NCBI GenBank assembly: GCA_027449885.1
Contig: DAIDKS010000024.1
Coordinates: 1 to 64,000, forward strand
Direction: 5' to 3'
Source: Acidimicrobiaceae bacterium
GTDB lineage: Bacteria > Actinomycetota > Acidimicrobiia > Acidimicrobiales > RAAP-2
DNA: 64,000 nt
Positions within the stretch are counted from its first letter, which is position 1; each line of letters begins with the position of its first letter. Below are positions 16,242-25,448 of this stretch, piece after piece. The position numbers were made by a program, and so were the translations under genes. Under the pieces are notes generated by a model. The model searched no databases and was not told the origin of the DNA. It worked only from the letters and a program-made list of their open reading frames with translations.

Positions 16242-17724
16242 CCTCGGGCAGTGTGAGCGACAGGATGACCGCGACGGCTCCGATCGGGATCGCCCAGCGG
16301 TAGACGAACTGGATCGAGTTCGCGATGGCGCGCAGTATGAGGGCCAACTCCGCGGCCGGCAGCCGCCGCAGGGTTGACGGCGTCCACGAGCCGAGCCCGG
16401 TCGCCGGCAGGTGGCCGCCGAAGGCTCGCGTCAACTGGCGCGGGAGTTCGTTCGCGTAGAGGGCTCCGAACACGGCCGTCCCGAAGGAACCTCCGATGGA
16501 CCGGAAGAAGTTGGCCCCCGCGGTCGCCGCGCCCAGGTCGCGCTGTTCGACGGCGTTCTGTACCGCCGTGATGAGTACCTGCATCACGAGCCCGAGCCCG
16601 AGCCCGAGCACCACCATGTCGACGTCGAGGACGACGGTGGACGTCGCCACGCCAACGGTCGACATGAGGATGAGGCCGAGGGTCATGACCAAGGAGCCCA
16701 CGATGGGGAACGGACGATAGCGCCAACCCTTCGATACGAGCTGGCCCACCGTGATGGACGCGACGAGGAAGGCCCCCATGAGCGGGAGGAGCTTGAGACC
16801 CGACATCGTCGGGGACGCTCCCCGCACCGTCTGGAAGAAGAGCGGGAGGAACACCATCGAGCCGAACATTGCGAAACCGATGACGAAGCCGATCGCCGAC
16901 GCCGAGCCGAAGACGCGGTTGCGGAAGAGATGGGGGGCGAGCACCGGTTCCGGTGATCGCCGCTCCACCAGGACGAAGAGCCCCGTCGCCACGAGCGCCA
17001 GCACCGTGAGCGCGACCGACGGCCACGAGAGCCACGCGAACGAGACGCCCCCGAGGGAGGTCACCAGGATGAGGGCCGACGTCGCCACCGTCAGTATGAC
17101 GACGCCGAGGTAGTCGATCACGTGGTTCACCCGTCGCGAGGTCGAGGGCAGCACCGTGGCGGTCACGGCGAGGGCGACGATGCCGAGCGGGATGTTCACG
17201 AAGAAGATCCACCGCCAACTCCAGTAGTCGACGATGAAGCCACCGATCAGCGGCCCGAGGACCGTCGCCGCACCGAAGACCCCGCCGAACATCCCGGCGT
17301 AGCGGCCCCGATCACGAGGCGGCACGATGTCGCCGATGACGGCCTGCGCCCCCACCATCAGTCCGCCTCCGCCGAGCCCCTGCAGCGCGCGGAAGAGGAT
17401 CAGCGAGAGCATCGACCCCGCCAGTCCGGACAGCACGCTGCCGATGAGGAAGATCAGGATCGACGCCTGGAAGAAGGCCTTGCGACCGTAGAGGTCGCCC
17501 AACTTCCCCCACAGTGGCGTGCTCACCGTCGACGTGAGCAGGTACCCCACGACGACCCAGCTCAGGTGATTGGCCCCGTGGAGATCACCCACGATCGTGG
17601 GGAGCGCCGTCGAGACGATCGTGCTGTCGAGCGCGGCGAGGAGCATGCCGAGCATGAGCGCCCCGAACACCCAGTAGAGCTCACGCTTGGGGAGCACCAC
17701 GGGAACCGCCGATTCCCCCGTCAT
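16168..17724 (-). CDS. DHA2-family MFS drug/solute exporter (14 membrane segments)
   Basis: A 518-residue major-facilitator exporter of the EmrB/QacA branch. It has motif D1 (LAALDSTIVSTALPTI) in helix 1, motif A (GKLGDLYGRK) in loop 2-3, and motif C-like GGVFGAATVLGPLIGG in helix 5. The length fits 14 spans. Such proteins use the proton gradient to expel hydrophobic drugs, dyes or lipids; the substrate cannot be told from sequence. No TetR regulator lies next to it. The divergent nhaA starts 95 bases away. Its 3' end overlaps the tyrosine phosphatase gene tail-to-tail by 74 bases. Confidence 0.93.
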   Translation of the reverse strand: MTGESAVPVVLPKRELYWVFGALMLGMLLAALDSTIVSTALPTIVGDLHGANHLSWVVVGYLLTSTVSTPLWGKLGDLYGRKAFFQASILIFLIGSVLSGLAGSMLSLILFRALQGLGGGGLMVGAQAVIGDIVPPRDRGRYAGMFGGVFGAATVLGPLIGGFIVDYWSWRWIFFVNIPLGIVALAVTATVLPSTSRRVNHVIDYLGVVILTVATSALILVTSLGGVSFAWLSWPSVALTVLALVATGLFVLVERRSPEPVLAPHLFRNRVFGSASAIGFVIGFAMFGSMVFLPLFFQTVRGASPTMSGLKLLPLMGAFLVASITVGQLVSKGWRYRPFPIVGSLVMTLGLILMSTVGVATSTVVLDVDMVVLGLGLGLVMQVLITAVQNAVEQRDLGAATAGANFFRSIGGSFGTAVFGALYANELPRQLTRAFGGHLPATGLGSWTPSTLRRLPAAELALILRAIANSIQFVYRWAIPIGAVAVILSLTLPEVTLRSTIHHPIADEIPFSNTDPLL

Positions 17725-17806
17725 CGTCCCCTCCTCGTCGCGTCGAGCCTACCCTCGCGGACCCGAGAGCACTCCGAGAACGACGTCGCGGCCCGACGCC
17801 CGTCGC

Positions 17807-17821
17807 TATCGTCGAGGCGTG
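17807..17821 (+). promoter_or_regulatory. Candidate leaderless promoter of nhaA
   Basis: TATCGT (17807-17812) is followed after exactly six bases by the GTG start at 17819, with no Shine-Dalgarno sequence. Transcription would start at or within a base or two of the GTG. Confidence 0.5.
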
Positions 17822-18949
17822 GTCCGGCTCTCGCGCCGCGAGCGCGACGCCGCGCCCGCGCTCACCCTCCTCGCGGGCGTGACCGCTGCCCTCGTGTGGT
17901 CGGCACTCGACGGCGCGGGCTACCAGCGCGTGGTGAACCGGTCGTGGATCCCCCTCACGAGCCTCGGGATCGGATCGGTGCACGACCTCGTCGCTCAGGG
18001 AGCCATGGCCGTCTTCTTCGTGGCGGTGGGCTTTGAGTTGAAGCGCGAGTACGCGAGGGGGGCGCTTCACCACTGGCGTCACGCCATCCCCGCCTCCCTC
18101 GGGGCGGTGGGCGGGATGGCCGCTCCGGCGGCCCTGGCGATCGGGATCGGGTTGCTCACTCGGACTCCCGCCCTGGTCCACGGCTGGGGCATCCCGATGT
18201 CGACGGACGTCGCCTTCACCCTGGGCGTCGTCGGACTCCTCGCCCGCGGAGCGCCGCCGACGCTGCGGGTCTTCCTGCTCACCCTGGCGATCGCCGACGA
18301 CGTCCTCGGCGTCGTCGTCCTCACGGTGGCCGGATCCAGCCACCTTCGACCCGGATACCTGGTGCTCGCCGCCGCCGTCGTCGGCGCGTCGGTGCTCCTC
18401 GGACGTCGTCACGCTCCGGCGTCCCTCATCACCGTCGCCATCGCGGCTCTCTGGCTCACCCTCGCCGCGGCTCGTCTCGAGCCGGTCCTCGCCGGGGTGA
18501 TCGTGGGCCTGGCGACTCCCGCGGACACCGGCGCCGAGAGGATCGAGACGTGGGCCACCCGAGTGTCCACGGTGCTCGCCCTCCCCCTCTTCGCCCTCGT
18601 CTCGACGGGAGTCGACTGGTCGACCCTCTCCGGTCGTGGTTCGACCGGCACGATCGTGATCACCACCTTGGTCGCGCGGATCGTCGGCAAGGTCGTCGGC
18701 ATCGTGGGGGGCGTCGCCCTCGCTCGCCGCCTCGGCGCTCCGCCGCCGTCGTCCCTGCCCGTTCGACTCGTCGCCGCGGCCGCGGTGCCCTGCGCGATCG
18801 GCTTCACCGTCCCCCTGCTCTTCCTCCGCGCAGACTTCTCGCCCAGCAGCTCGACCTACGCGGCCTTCACCGTGGCCCTGGTCGTCACCACGGTCGTGGC
18901 GACCCTCCTCGCGGCGCCCAGCCTGCGCGGCGCTCTCCGCCGGCGCTAG
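17819..18949 (+). CDS. nhaA: Na+/H+ antiporter NhaA
   Basis: Sodium-proton antiporter of 376 residues for pH and sodium homeostasis. Recognisable family segments are AMAVFFVAVGFELKREY, the discontinuous-helix motif STDVAFTLGVVGLL, and LTLAIADDVLGVVVL with the two aspartates (DD) equivalent to D163/D164 of E. coli NhaA. Later helices contain the IVGKVVGI lysine region. An upstream ATG exists at 17687, but that stretch overlaps the mfs gene and is not hydrophobic. The GTG at 17819 follows a TATCGT box by six bases and gives the usual family length. Confidence 0.93.
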   Translation: MVRLSRRERDAAPALTLLAGVTAALVWSALDGAGYQRVVNRSWIPLTSLGIGSVHDLVAQGAMAVFFVAVGFELKREYARGALHHWRHAIPASLGAVGGMAAPAALAIGIGLLTRTPALVHGWGIPMSTDVAFTLGVVGLLARGAPPTLRVFLLTLAIADDVLGVVVLTVAGSSHLRPGYLVLAAAVVGASVLLGRRHAPASLITVAIAALWLTLAAARLEPVLAGVIVGLATPADTGAERIETWATRVSTVLALPLFALVSTGVDWSTLSGRGSTGTIVITTLVARIVGKVVGIVGGVALARRLGAPPPSSLPVRLVAAAAVPCAIGFTVPLLFLRADFSPSSSTYAAFTVALVVTTVVATLLAAPSLRGALRRR

Positions 18950-18973
18950 TTTCCCGAGGGACGGGGGGATGAC

Positions 18974-19933
18974 GTGAGGACACGACTGACCGAACTGCTG
19001 TCCATCGAGCACCCGGTGATGCTCGCCGGCATGGGGGGTGTCGCCTACGCACCCCTGGTCGCGGCCGTCTCGGCCGCCGGCGGCTACGGATGTCTCGGGG
19101 CGTCGACCATGACGAGCGACGAGCTCGTCGCCGAGATCGCCGAGGTGCGGTCGCGAACGTCGGCGCCCTTCGGCGTGGACCTCCTGACGGCCTTCCCCGA
19201 CGATCTCGAGAGGAACGTGGAGATCCTGATCGAGGGAGGTGCGAGCTCACTCGTTGCGGGTCTCGGCGTCCCTACCCACCTGGTGGAGCGCTGCCACCGC
19301 GCGGGCGTCCTCGTCATCTCGCTGTGCGGGAAGGTCACCCACGCGCGGCGCGCCCGCGACGCCGGCTGTGACGTGGTGGTCGCCCAGGGGACCGAAGCGG
19401 GGGGGCACACCGGGACGGTCGCCACGCTGCCCCTCGTACCCCTCATCGTCGACGCCGTCGGCGCCGACATCCCGGTCGTCGCGGCGGGAGGAATCTTTGA
19501 CGGTCGAGGACTGGCCGCCGCCCTCGCACTCGGAGCTGACGGCGCGTGGATCGGCACTCGCTTCATTGCCACTCCCGAGGCGCGCGCCGTTCCCGGCTTC
19601 AAGGAGCGGATCATCGAGAGTCGCGAGGACGAGACCGTGATCAGCCGCGCCTACACCGGCAAGACGATGCGCGTTCTGCGCAACGAGACGACCGCTCACT
19701 ACGACGCCCACCCGGAACTGCTGCGCCCCTTCCCCGAACAGCTGGCGCACGCCCTGTCGGACGGGTCGTTCCACCTCGGTGGCGATGCCACGACGACGGT
19801 CGACCCACGGCGCGAGGTCTATCCGGCGGGCCAAGCCGTCGGGGGCATCAGCGAACTCGAGTCGGCGGGCGACCTCGTTCGCCGCTTCGTGAGCGAGGCC
19901 GAGGCCGCGATCGGTCGGATTGCGCGCGGCTAG
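18974..19933 (+). CDS. Nitronate monooxygenase family flavoprotein
   Basis: A 319-residue FMN-binding barrel of the nitronate monooxygenase (2-nitropropane dioxygenase) family, which oxidises toxic nitronates such as propionate-3-nitronate. Seen are the N-terminal [25 protein letters not shown], the FMN/substrate motif [11 protein letters not shown] with the active-site histidine, [25 protein letters not shown], and [11 protein letters not shown]. FabK-type enoyl reductases share this fold, but the QGTEAGGH form favours the monooxygenase. The start is the GTG at 18974. It shares its stop bases (CTAG) with convergent msrA. Confidence 0.88.
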   Translation: MRTRLTELLSIEHPVMLAGMGGVAYAPLVAAVSAAGGYGCLGASTMTSDELVAEIAEVRSRTSAPFGVDLLTAFPDDLERNVEILIEGGASSLVAGLGVPTHLVERCHRAGVLVISLCGKVTHARRARDAGCDVVVAQGTEAGGHTGTVATLPLVPLIVDAVGADIPVVAAGGIFDGRGLAAALALGADGAWIGTRFIATPEARAVPGFKERIIESREDETVISRAYTGKTMRVLRNETTAHYDAHPELLRPFPEQLAHALSDGSFHLGGDATTTVDPRREVYPAGQAVGGISELESAGDLVRRFVSEAEAAIGRIARG

Positions 19934-20574
19934 GCCGGGGTGAGCCCGACCGGACAGCTGACACCGGTCCCTCCGAGACCGCAGTAGCCGTTGGGGTTGG
20001 CCTCCAAGTACTGCTGGTGGTACTCCTCGGCGATATAGAAGGGTCCCGCAGGCGTGATCTCGGTGGTGATCTCGCCGTAGCCGGCGCGACGGAGAGCTGC
20101 CTGATATTCGCGGGCTACCTCACTCGCCGCTCGGGCCTGGTCCGGGTCCCGCGTGAAGATGGCACTGCGGTACTGAGTGCCCACGTCGTTACCCTGCCGG
20201 TTCCCCTGCGTCGGATCGTGGTTCTCGAAGAAGACGCGGACCAGATCGGCGAATGTGATCCGTTGCGGGTCGAAGATGACCCTCACGGTCTCGGCGTGCC
20301 CGGTGCGCCCCGTACAGACCTCCTGGTAGGTGGGATTCGGCGTGAAGCCGCCCTGGTACCCGACGGCCGTCCAGATGACGCCCGGCTGACGGTAGAAGAC
20401 GCGTTCGGCGCCCCAGAAGCACCCGAGGGCGAAGAAGGCTTCCTCCTCACCCGCGTCCGTCGCACGGCCGTCGATCGGGGTGCCGACCACGAGGTGAGGG
20501 CGGCCAACGACGAGGGGTGTCGCCCGACCGGGCAGGGCCTGGTCCGGAGTGATCATCGTGATGGGTGAGCGCAC
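19930..20574 (-). CDS. msrA: Peptide methionine-S-sulfoxide reductase MsrA
   Basis: Repairs the S-epimer of methionine sulfoxide. In the 214-residue form the nucleophilic Cys52 lies in [12 protein letters not shown]. The substrate pocket motifs [24 protein letters not shown] and FFENHDPTQ follow, and the C-terminal resolving cysteines are in [17 protein letters not shown]. The N-terminal ALPGR segment is typical of this subgroup. The GTG at 20574 follows TATCCT by six bases, consistent with leaderless initiation; an ATG at 20556 is an alternative. It is divergent from fur, which suggests shared stress control but does not prove it. Confidence 0.96.
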   Translation of the reverse strand: MRSPITMITPDQALPGRATPLVVGRPHLVVGTPIDGRATDAGEEEAFFALGCFWGAERVFYRQPGVIWTAVGYQGGFTPNPTYQEVCTGRTGHAETVRVIFDPQRITFADLVRVFFENHDPTQGNRQGNDVGTQYRSAIFTRDPDQARAASEVAREYQAALRRAGYGEITTEITPAGPFYIAEEYHQQYLEANPNGYCGLGGTGVSCPVGLTPA

Positions 20575-20586
20575 GATTCGAGGATA
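20575..20586 (-). promoter_or_regulatory. Candidate leaderless -10 box of msrA
   Basis: TATCCT (20581-20586, minus strand) stands six bases before the GTG at 20574. There is no ribosome binding site. Confidence 0.45.
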
Positions 20587-20590
20587 GGGA

Positions 20591-20629
20591 CTGACCGCCC
20601 GACCCGTACCGGGTTAGGGTTCCCCCGTG
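20591..20629 (+). promoter_or_regulatory. Candidate fur promoter, leaderless
   Basis: CTGACC (20591-20596) as -35 and TAGGGT (20615-20620) as -10, 18 bases apart. The GTG start at 20627 comes six bases after the -10, so the mRNA probably begins at the start codon. Confidence 0.55.
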
Positions 20630-21070
20630 GACGAACGGCTCGGGCTGGAGGACCTGATCACGGCGATTCGCGAGTCGGGGGGGCGCGTCACCTCCGCCAA
20701 GCGGGCCGTCGCCGCGACCCTCGCCGACGCCCGCGATCACCTCAGCGCCGACGAGATCACGCGACGCGTCCAGGTCGGTCAACCCGACGTCAGCCCGTCG
20801 ACCGTGTACCGGATTCTGGAGGAGCTCGAGTCACTGGGCGTCGTCGTCCACAGCCACGTCGGTCACGCCGCGGCCGTCTACCACGTCGTCGGCCCCGCCC
20901 ACGGGCACCTGGTCTGCTCGCGCTGCGGCGTGACGACGGAGATCGCCGCCCGAGCCTTCGACGGGCTGAGCCGCGACCTGCGCCACCACTACGGCTTCGA
21001 GCTCGACCGCCACCACGTCGCGCTCGCGGGACTCTGCCGCCAGTGTCGCGAGATGGTGAAGGACCTCTAG
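20627..21070 (+). CDS. Fur-family metalloregulator
   Basis: A 147-residue winged-helix repressor of the Fur/PerR/Zur family. The DNA-binding domain covers about residues 1-85 (RVTSAKRAVAATLADARDHLSADEI, then SPSTVYRILEELESLGVV). The dimerisation domain has HGHLVCSRCG with the first CxxC and LAGLCRQCREM with the second CxxC, the structural zinc site. Regulatory-site histidines include HHYGFELDRHHVALAG. Whether it senses iron, zinc, manganese or peroxide cannot be told. It is divergent from msrA and 46 bases ahead of an ABC exporter. Confidence 0.92.
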   Translation: MDERLGLEDLITAIRESGGRVTSAKRAVAATLADARDHLSADEITRRVQVGQPDVSPSTVYRILEELESLGVVVHSHVGHAAAVYHVVGPAHGHLVCSRCGVTTEIAARAFDGLSRDLRHHYGFELDRHHVALAGLCRQCREMVKDL

Positions 21071-21116
21071 GTCGTTCGACGCGACGGCGCGCGTGGCTGG
21101 CTAGGGTCGAGTCGAC

Positions 21117-22031
21117 ATGATCCGACTCACCTCCCTGACGAAGCGCTACGGCGACACCGTCGCGGTCGACGACCTGGACGTGGAGATCCGGCCCGGCGTC
21201 GTCACCGGCTTCCTCGGCCCCAACGGGTCGGGCAAGTCCACGACGATGCGGATCATCATGGGTCTCGACGCGCCCACCTCCGGCTCGGCGACGATCAACG
21301 GTCGCCGCTACCACGACCTCGAGCGCCCCCTCCACGACGTGGGGGCGCTGCTCGACGCCAAGTCCGTCCATCCGGGTCGCAGCGCACGAAACCATCTCCG
21401 GGCCCTGGCCGCCTCCAACCGCATCCCCCCACGACGCATCGACGAAGTCCTGGACTTCGCGGGTATCACGTCGGTGGCGGACAAGAAGGTCGGGGGCTTC
21501 TCTCTCGGCATGAGCCAGCGCCTGGGGATCGCCGCCGCGATGCTCGGTGACCCCGGGGTGCTGCTCTTCGACGAACCAGTCAACGGCCTCGACCCCGAGG
21601 GGATCCGCTGGATCCGCGAGCTCTTCCGATCACTGGCGACGGAGGGCCGTACCGTCTTCGTCTCGAGTCACCTCATGAGCGAGATGGCCCTCTCGGCCGA
21701 CGAGATCATCGTCATCGGCCGAGGACGCCTGATCACCCAGGGGACCGTCGGGGATCTCACGGCGAGCGCCGACGGAGTGGTCACCGTGCGGGCGGTGGAC
21801 GCCGATCGCCTCGCGAACGCGATCGAGGTCGGCGGTGGCCACGTGGAGCGGCGCAATGACGGGACCCTGGCGGTCAGCTCGCTCGCCGCCGAGGCCATCG
21901 GACGAATCGCCCTCGACGCGGGCGTCGCGCTCTCGGAGCTGACCCCCCGTCGCGCCTCACTCGAGGAGGTCTACATGGATCTGACGGCGGACGCCGTCGA
22001 GTACTCGAGCACGGCGGCGCCCCATGAGTGA
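21117..22031 (+). CDS. ABC-2-type exporter, ATP-binding subunit
   Basis: A 304-residue ATPase with Walker A (LGPNGSGKST), an ABC signature shifted to FSLGMSQR, Walker B (VLLFDEPVNGLDPEG) and the H-loop (VSSHLMSEM). About 80 further C-terminal residues are typical of DrrA/BcrA-like exporters. It works with the membrane protein encoded next, with which it overlaps by eight bases. TAGGGT lies nine bases upstream of the ATG. The substrate is unknown; relatives export antibiotics, lipids or peptides. Confidence 0.92.
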   Translation: MIRLTSLTKRYGDTVAVDDLDVEIRPGVVTGFLGPNGSGKSTTMRIIMGLDAPTSGSATINGRRYHDLERPLHDVGALLDAKSVHPGRSARNHLRALAASNRIPPRRIDEVLDFAGITSVADKKVGGFSLGMSQRLGIAAAMLGDPGVLLFDEPVNGLDPEGIRWIRELFRSLATEGRTVFVSSHLMSEMALSADEIIVIGRGRLITQGTVGDLTASADGVVTVRAVDADRLANAIEVGGGHVERRNDGTLAVSSLAAEAIGRIALDAGVALSELTPRRASLEEVYMDLTADAVEYSSTAAPHE

Positions 22032-22809
22032 TCGCGTGACCCTCGCCTCGACGACGCGCGCGGAGTGGATCAAGTTCCGCTCCGTGCGCTCGACCCTGAC
22101 GGGTTACCTCGTGACCGTCGTGCTCACCATCGGACTCGCGGCGCTGATCACGTCGGCCATTCGCACCCACTGGACGTCCACGACCGAGTTGCGACGCATC
22201 ACGTTCGACCCCGTGTCCAGCAGCCTCGGGGGGACTCTCTTCGCGCAGTTCGCCGTGGGCGTCATCGGGATCCTCTTCATCACCAGCGAGTACGCGTCGG
22301 GATCGATTCGCACCACCTTCGCCGCGACGCCGCGCCGCGGTGCGGTGATGGTCGCGAAGCTGCTCGTTCTGGGCGCGACCACACTGGTCATGGCCGAGGT
22401 TGTCGTCCTCGCGGCCTTCCTCCTGGGCCAACGCATCTACCAGGGAGTCGTCCCCACGGCGTCCCTCGGCGACGGGGCCGTCCTGCGCGCCGTCCTGCTG
22501 GGCGGTGTCTATCTCACGCTCCTCGCCATCCTCGGATTCGGGCTCGGCCTCATCCTGCGCTCCCAGTCGGCGGCTATCAGCGTCTTCACCTCCCTGCTGC
22601 TCGTCCTGCCGATCATCGTGATCATCCTGCCCACGAGCTGGCAGAACACGATCACCAAGTGGGAGCCCTCGGCCCTCGGGCGGGCCATGATGTCGCCCAC
22701 CCCCGCCCTCGACACCTTCGGCTGGGCGACCGGAACCCTGGTGCTCTGCCTCTACGTGACGGCCGTGGTCGTCGCGGGCATCGTGCTCGTCAACCGGCGC
22801 GACGCCTAG
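22024..22809 (+). CDS. ABC-2-type exporter, membrane subunit
   Basis: A 261-residue membrane protein with six predicted helices, starting with an N-terminal amphipathic segment (RAEWIKFRSVRSTLTGYLVT) typical of ABC-2 permeases. The large first outer loop, EYASGSIRTTFAATPRRGAV and the paired glycine-rich helices LGFGLGLIL fit the BcrB/ABC2_membrane group. It overlaps the ATPase gene by eight bases and surely forms one transporter with it. Confidence 0.9.
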   Translation: MSDRVTLASTTRAEWIKFRSVRSTLTGYLVTVVLTIGLAALITSAIRTHWTSTTELRRITFDPVSSSLGGTLFAQFAVGVIGILFITSEYASGSIRTTFAATPRRGAVMVAKLLVLGATTLVMAEVVVLAAFLLGQRIYQGVVPTASLGDGAVLRAVLLGGVYLTLLAILGFGLGLILRSQSAAISVFTSLLLVLPIIVIILPTSWQNTITKWEPSALGRAMMSPTPALDTFGWATGTLVLCLYVTAVVVAGIVLVNRRDA

Positions 22810-22816
22810 GTCCCGC

Positions 22817-23494
22817 ATGGATCTCCGCCTCGCTCTGACGACGACGGGAGCCGTCCGAGACTTCACCGATCGACCGGTGGACGACGACGTCCTGCGCGCG
22901 GTCCTGGACGACGCTCGCTTCGCGCCGTCCGGGGGCAATCGCCAGCCCTGGAGCGTCGCCGTGATCACCGACTCGTCGGTGCGCCGCGCTGTCCGGGACG
23001 CCTACCTCGACGCGTGGCACGACTACGTGGCCCACCACCTGGTCGGCGTGACGCCCTTCGCGCCCACGGCGACCGACGACGAGCGCGCCGCGGTCGCCCG
23101 ACGACGCGAGGAGGCTCGCGGCCTATCGCGGCCCGACGGGTTTCCCGAGACGCTGGACACCGTTCCCGCGATGCTCGCCGTCGCGGCCGATCTCGACGTC
23201 CTCGCCGCGACCGACCGGGATCTCGCCCGCTTCCCCCTCGTCGCCGGTGCCTCCGTCTACCCGTTCGTGTGGAGCATCCTGCTCGCGGCACGGGAGCGGG
23301 GCCTCGGGGGCGTCATGACCACGGTCGCCAGCGCCCGTGAAGAGGATCTCCGCGCCGCCCTCGGGCTGCCGCTGCGCTCGGCCCTCGCGGCCGTCGTCAT
23401 CCTGGGCTGGCCAGCGTCCGCGCCCACTCGACTTCGACGCCGCCCGGTCGCGGACTTCGCGACACGCGATCGCTTCGACGGACCCAGCTTCTAG
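22817..23494 (+). CDS. Nitroreductase-family FMN protein
   Basis: A 225-residue NfsA/NfnB-fold oxidoreductase. FMN-contacting segments are AVRDFTDRPVDDD, RFAPSGGNRQPWSVAVI and LLAARERGLGGVMTT near the C-terminus. Relatives reduce nitro compounds, quinones or flavins with NAD(P)H; the true substrate here is unknown. It begins seven bases after the ABC permease, so it is probably on the same transcript. It ends tail-to-tail with the CoA-transferase gene, sharing a CTAG that supplies both stops. Confidence 0.88.
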   Translation: MDLRLALTTTGAVRDFTDRPVDDDVLRAVLDDARFAPSGGNRQPWSVAVITDSSVRRAVRDAYLDAWHDYVAHHLVGVTPFAPTATDDERAAVARRREEARGLSRPDGFPETLDTVPAMLAVAADLDVLAATDRDLARFPLVAGASVYPFVWSILLAARERGLGGVMTTVASAREEDLRAALGLPLRSALAAVVILGWPASAPTRLRRRPVADFATRDRFDGPSF

Positions 23495-24666
23495 CCCTGG
23501 GAGACGGGCCGCTCCCCCAGCACCTCCGCCGTGTCCTCGCCGAGGCGACGGGGGCCCCGACGGATCGGGGGTCGACGTCCGTCCACGAGGAGGGGGGATC
23601 GCATGGCCCTCGTCGGGCCCGCGGGGCTGTCCATCACGTCGACGAAGTCCTCCCCCGCGATCTGGGGCTGAGCGAAGGCGTCGGCCACGTCGTAGATCGG
23701 CCCGTGGGGCACGCCCCGCCCCGCCAGGCGATCGAGCCACTCGGTCGTCGTCGCCGTCGTGAAGGAGCGTTCGAGGGCGGCGCGCACGTCATCCAGTTCC
23801 GCGACGCGCACGGCATTCGTGGCCCAGCGCTCGACCGCGGCGAGGTCGGGATCGCCCAACAGCTCGACCAGTCGCGCGTACTGGGAATCGGTGCCGACCG
23901 CGAGGAGCAGATACCCGTCGGCCGTGCGCACCGGTCCGTAGGGGGCGATCGAGGGATGGTCGTTGCCGAGCCGCCGGGGCGGCACGCCCGTTGAGAGGTA
24001 TCCCTGAGCCTGGTTGATGAGAGCGCTCATCGTCGACTCGAGGAGGGGGGCCTCGAAGCGTCGGCCCGGTCGCCCGGCGAGTCGGGCGTAGAGGCCCGTC
24101 ATGAGGGCGATCCCCGCGTAGAGACCCGTCACGACGTCGGCGAGCGGTGACCCGACCTTCGTCGGTTCGCCGTCCGCGCGCCCGGTGACGCCCATCAGGC
24201 CCGAGCGAGCCTGGGCCAGCAGGTCGAAGGACGGGTCGGCGGCGACGGGTCCCCCGGACGTGGCCGGCGTCACCGAGACCCACACCGCGTCGGGATTGAG
24301 CTCGCGGAGTGCGTCGATGCCGAGGCTGCGCGCCTGATTGGGCAGGAAGTTCTCGACGATGGCGTCCGCCTGGCGGACGAGATCCTCGACGGCGGCACGG
24401 TCGAACGGATCGCGCAGGTCGGCGACGACGTTACGGCGATGGCGGTTGACTGCCAGGTAGTACGTCGCGTCATCACCGAGCACAGGCGGACGCAGGGATC
24501 GAACGGGGTCGCCGTCGGGTCCCTCGACCTTGACGACGTCCGCTCCCAGATCGCCCGCGATCATCGCGCACAGGGGCCCGGCGAGCACTCGGGAGAAGTC
24601 GAGGACGCGTACGCCCTCGAGGGGCAGCCCGGTCCCGACGTTGCTCGGGTGAAGGTTCCAGTGCAC
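23491..24666 (-). CDS. Class III (CaiB/BaiF) acyl-CoA transferase
   Basis: A 391-residue family III CoA-transferase that moves CoA between carboxylic acids by a ping-pong mechanism. Landmarks: GVRVLDFSRVLAGPLCAMIAGDLGADVVKVE at the start, the catalytic aspartate expected in PSFDLLAQARSGLMGVTGR, GSPLADVVTGLYAG, and the C-terminal GVPHGPIYDVADAFAQPQ. The carboxylic acid cannot be predicted. The start is the GTG at 24666, overlapping the stop of the amino-acid ABC ATPase by one base, so it is probably the distal gene of that operon although functionally unrelated. Confidence 0.9.
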   Translation of the reverse strand: MHWNLHPSNVGTGLPLEGVRVLDFSRVLAGPLCAMIAGDLGADVVKVEGPDGDPVRSLRPPVLGDDATYYLAVNRHRRNVVADLRDPFDRAAVEDLVRQADAIVENFLPNQARSLGIDALRELNPDAVWVSVTPATSGGPVAADPSFDLLAQARSGLMGVTGRADGEPTKVGSPLADVVTGLYAGIALMTGLYARLAGRPGRRFEAPLLESTMSALINQAQGYLSTGVPPRRLGNDHPSIAPYGPVRTADGYLLLAVGTDSQYARLVELLGDPDLAAVERWATNAVRVAELDDVRAALERSFTTATTTEWLDRLAGRGVPHGPIYDVADAFAQPQIAGEDFVDVMDSPAGPTRAMRSPLLVDGRRPPIRRGPRRLGEDTAEVLGERPVSQG

Positions 24667-25448
24667 TAGAGCACCTTGGAGAGGAACCCCTTGAGTCGCT
24701 CCGAACGCGGAGCGGTGAGCACCTCTCGGGGGTCACCCGACTCCTCGATCACTCCGTGATCGAGGAAGTAGACGGTGTCCGCCACCTCGCGAGCAAAACC
24801 CATCTCGTGGGTCACCACGACCATCGTCATGCCGGAGCGGGCGAGGTCCTTCATCACGTCGAGCACCTCACCGACCAGCTCGGGGTCGAGGGCCGACGTG
24901 GGCTCGTCGAAGAGCATCAACTTGGGCTCCATGGCGAGGGCGCGCGCGATCGCGACGCGCTGTTGCTGACCGCCGGACAGCTGGCTCGGGTAGGCCCCCT
25001 CCTTGCCCGCCAGCCCCACGCGAGCGAGGAGCTCCTTCGCGCGCACGGCCGCCTGGTCGTTGGCGACGCGACGGACCTTCACCTGTCCGATCGTGACGTT
25101 GTCCAGGACGGTGAGGTGCTGGAAGAGGTTGAAGCGCTGGAAGACCATGCCGATCTTCGCGCGTTCCGCGCAGATCTGCTTGTCGTTGCGCTCGTAGAGC
25201 TTTCCGTCGCGAAACTCGTAACCGACCAGATGGCCGTCGACACGCAGTTCGCCCGCGTCGTGCTTCTCGAGGTGGTTGATGCAGCGCAGCAGCGTCGACT
25301 TGCCCGAACCCGACGGCCCGATGAGGCAGGTCACCTCGCCCCGCTTGACGACGAGGTCCACGCCCTTCAGGACCTCGACGCCCGCGAACGACTTGCAGAC
25401 GCCCCGCGCCTCCACCATCGGCGTCGCCTCCGACGTCACGACGCTCAC
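24666..25448 (-). CDS. Polar amino-acid ABC importer, ATP-binding subunit
   Basis: A 260-residue importer ATPase of the GlnQ/HisP group. It has Walker A ([20 protein letters not shown]), the Q-loop [17 protein letters not shown], the signature [16 protein letters not shown], Walker B ([15 protein letters not shown]) and the H-loop [10 protein letters not shown]. The phrase 'QRFNLFPHxT' with '[11 protein letters not shown]' is typical of amino-acid importers. A longer open frame upstream is only read-through of the permease region. The GTG at 25448 makes a GTGA overlap with the permease stop. Confidence 0.95.
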   Translation of the reverse strand: MSVVTSEATPMVEARGVCKSFAGVEVLKGVDLVVKRGEVTCLIGPSGSGKSTLLRCINHLEKHDAGELRVDGHLVGYEFRDGKLYERNDKQICAERAKIGMVFQRFNLFQHLTVLDNVTIGQVKVRRVANDQAAVRAKELLARVGLAGKEGAYPSQLSGGQQQRVAIARALAMEPKLMLFDEPTSALDPELVGEVLDVMKDLARSGMTMVVVTHEMGFAREVADTVYFLDHGVIEESGDPREVLTAPRSERLKGFLSKVL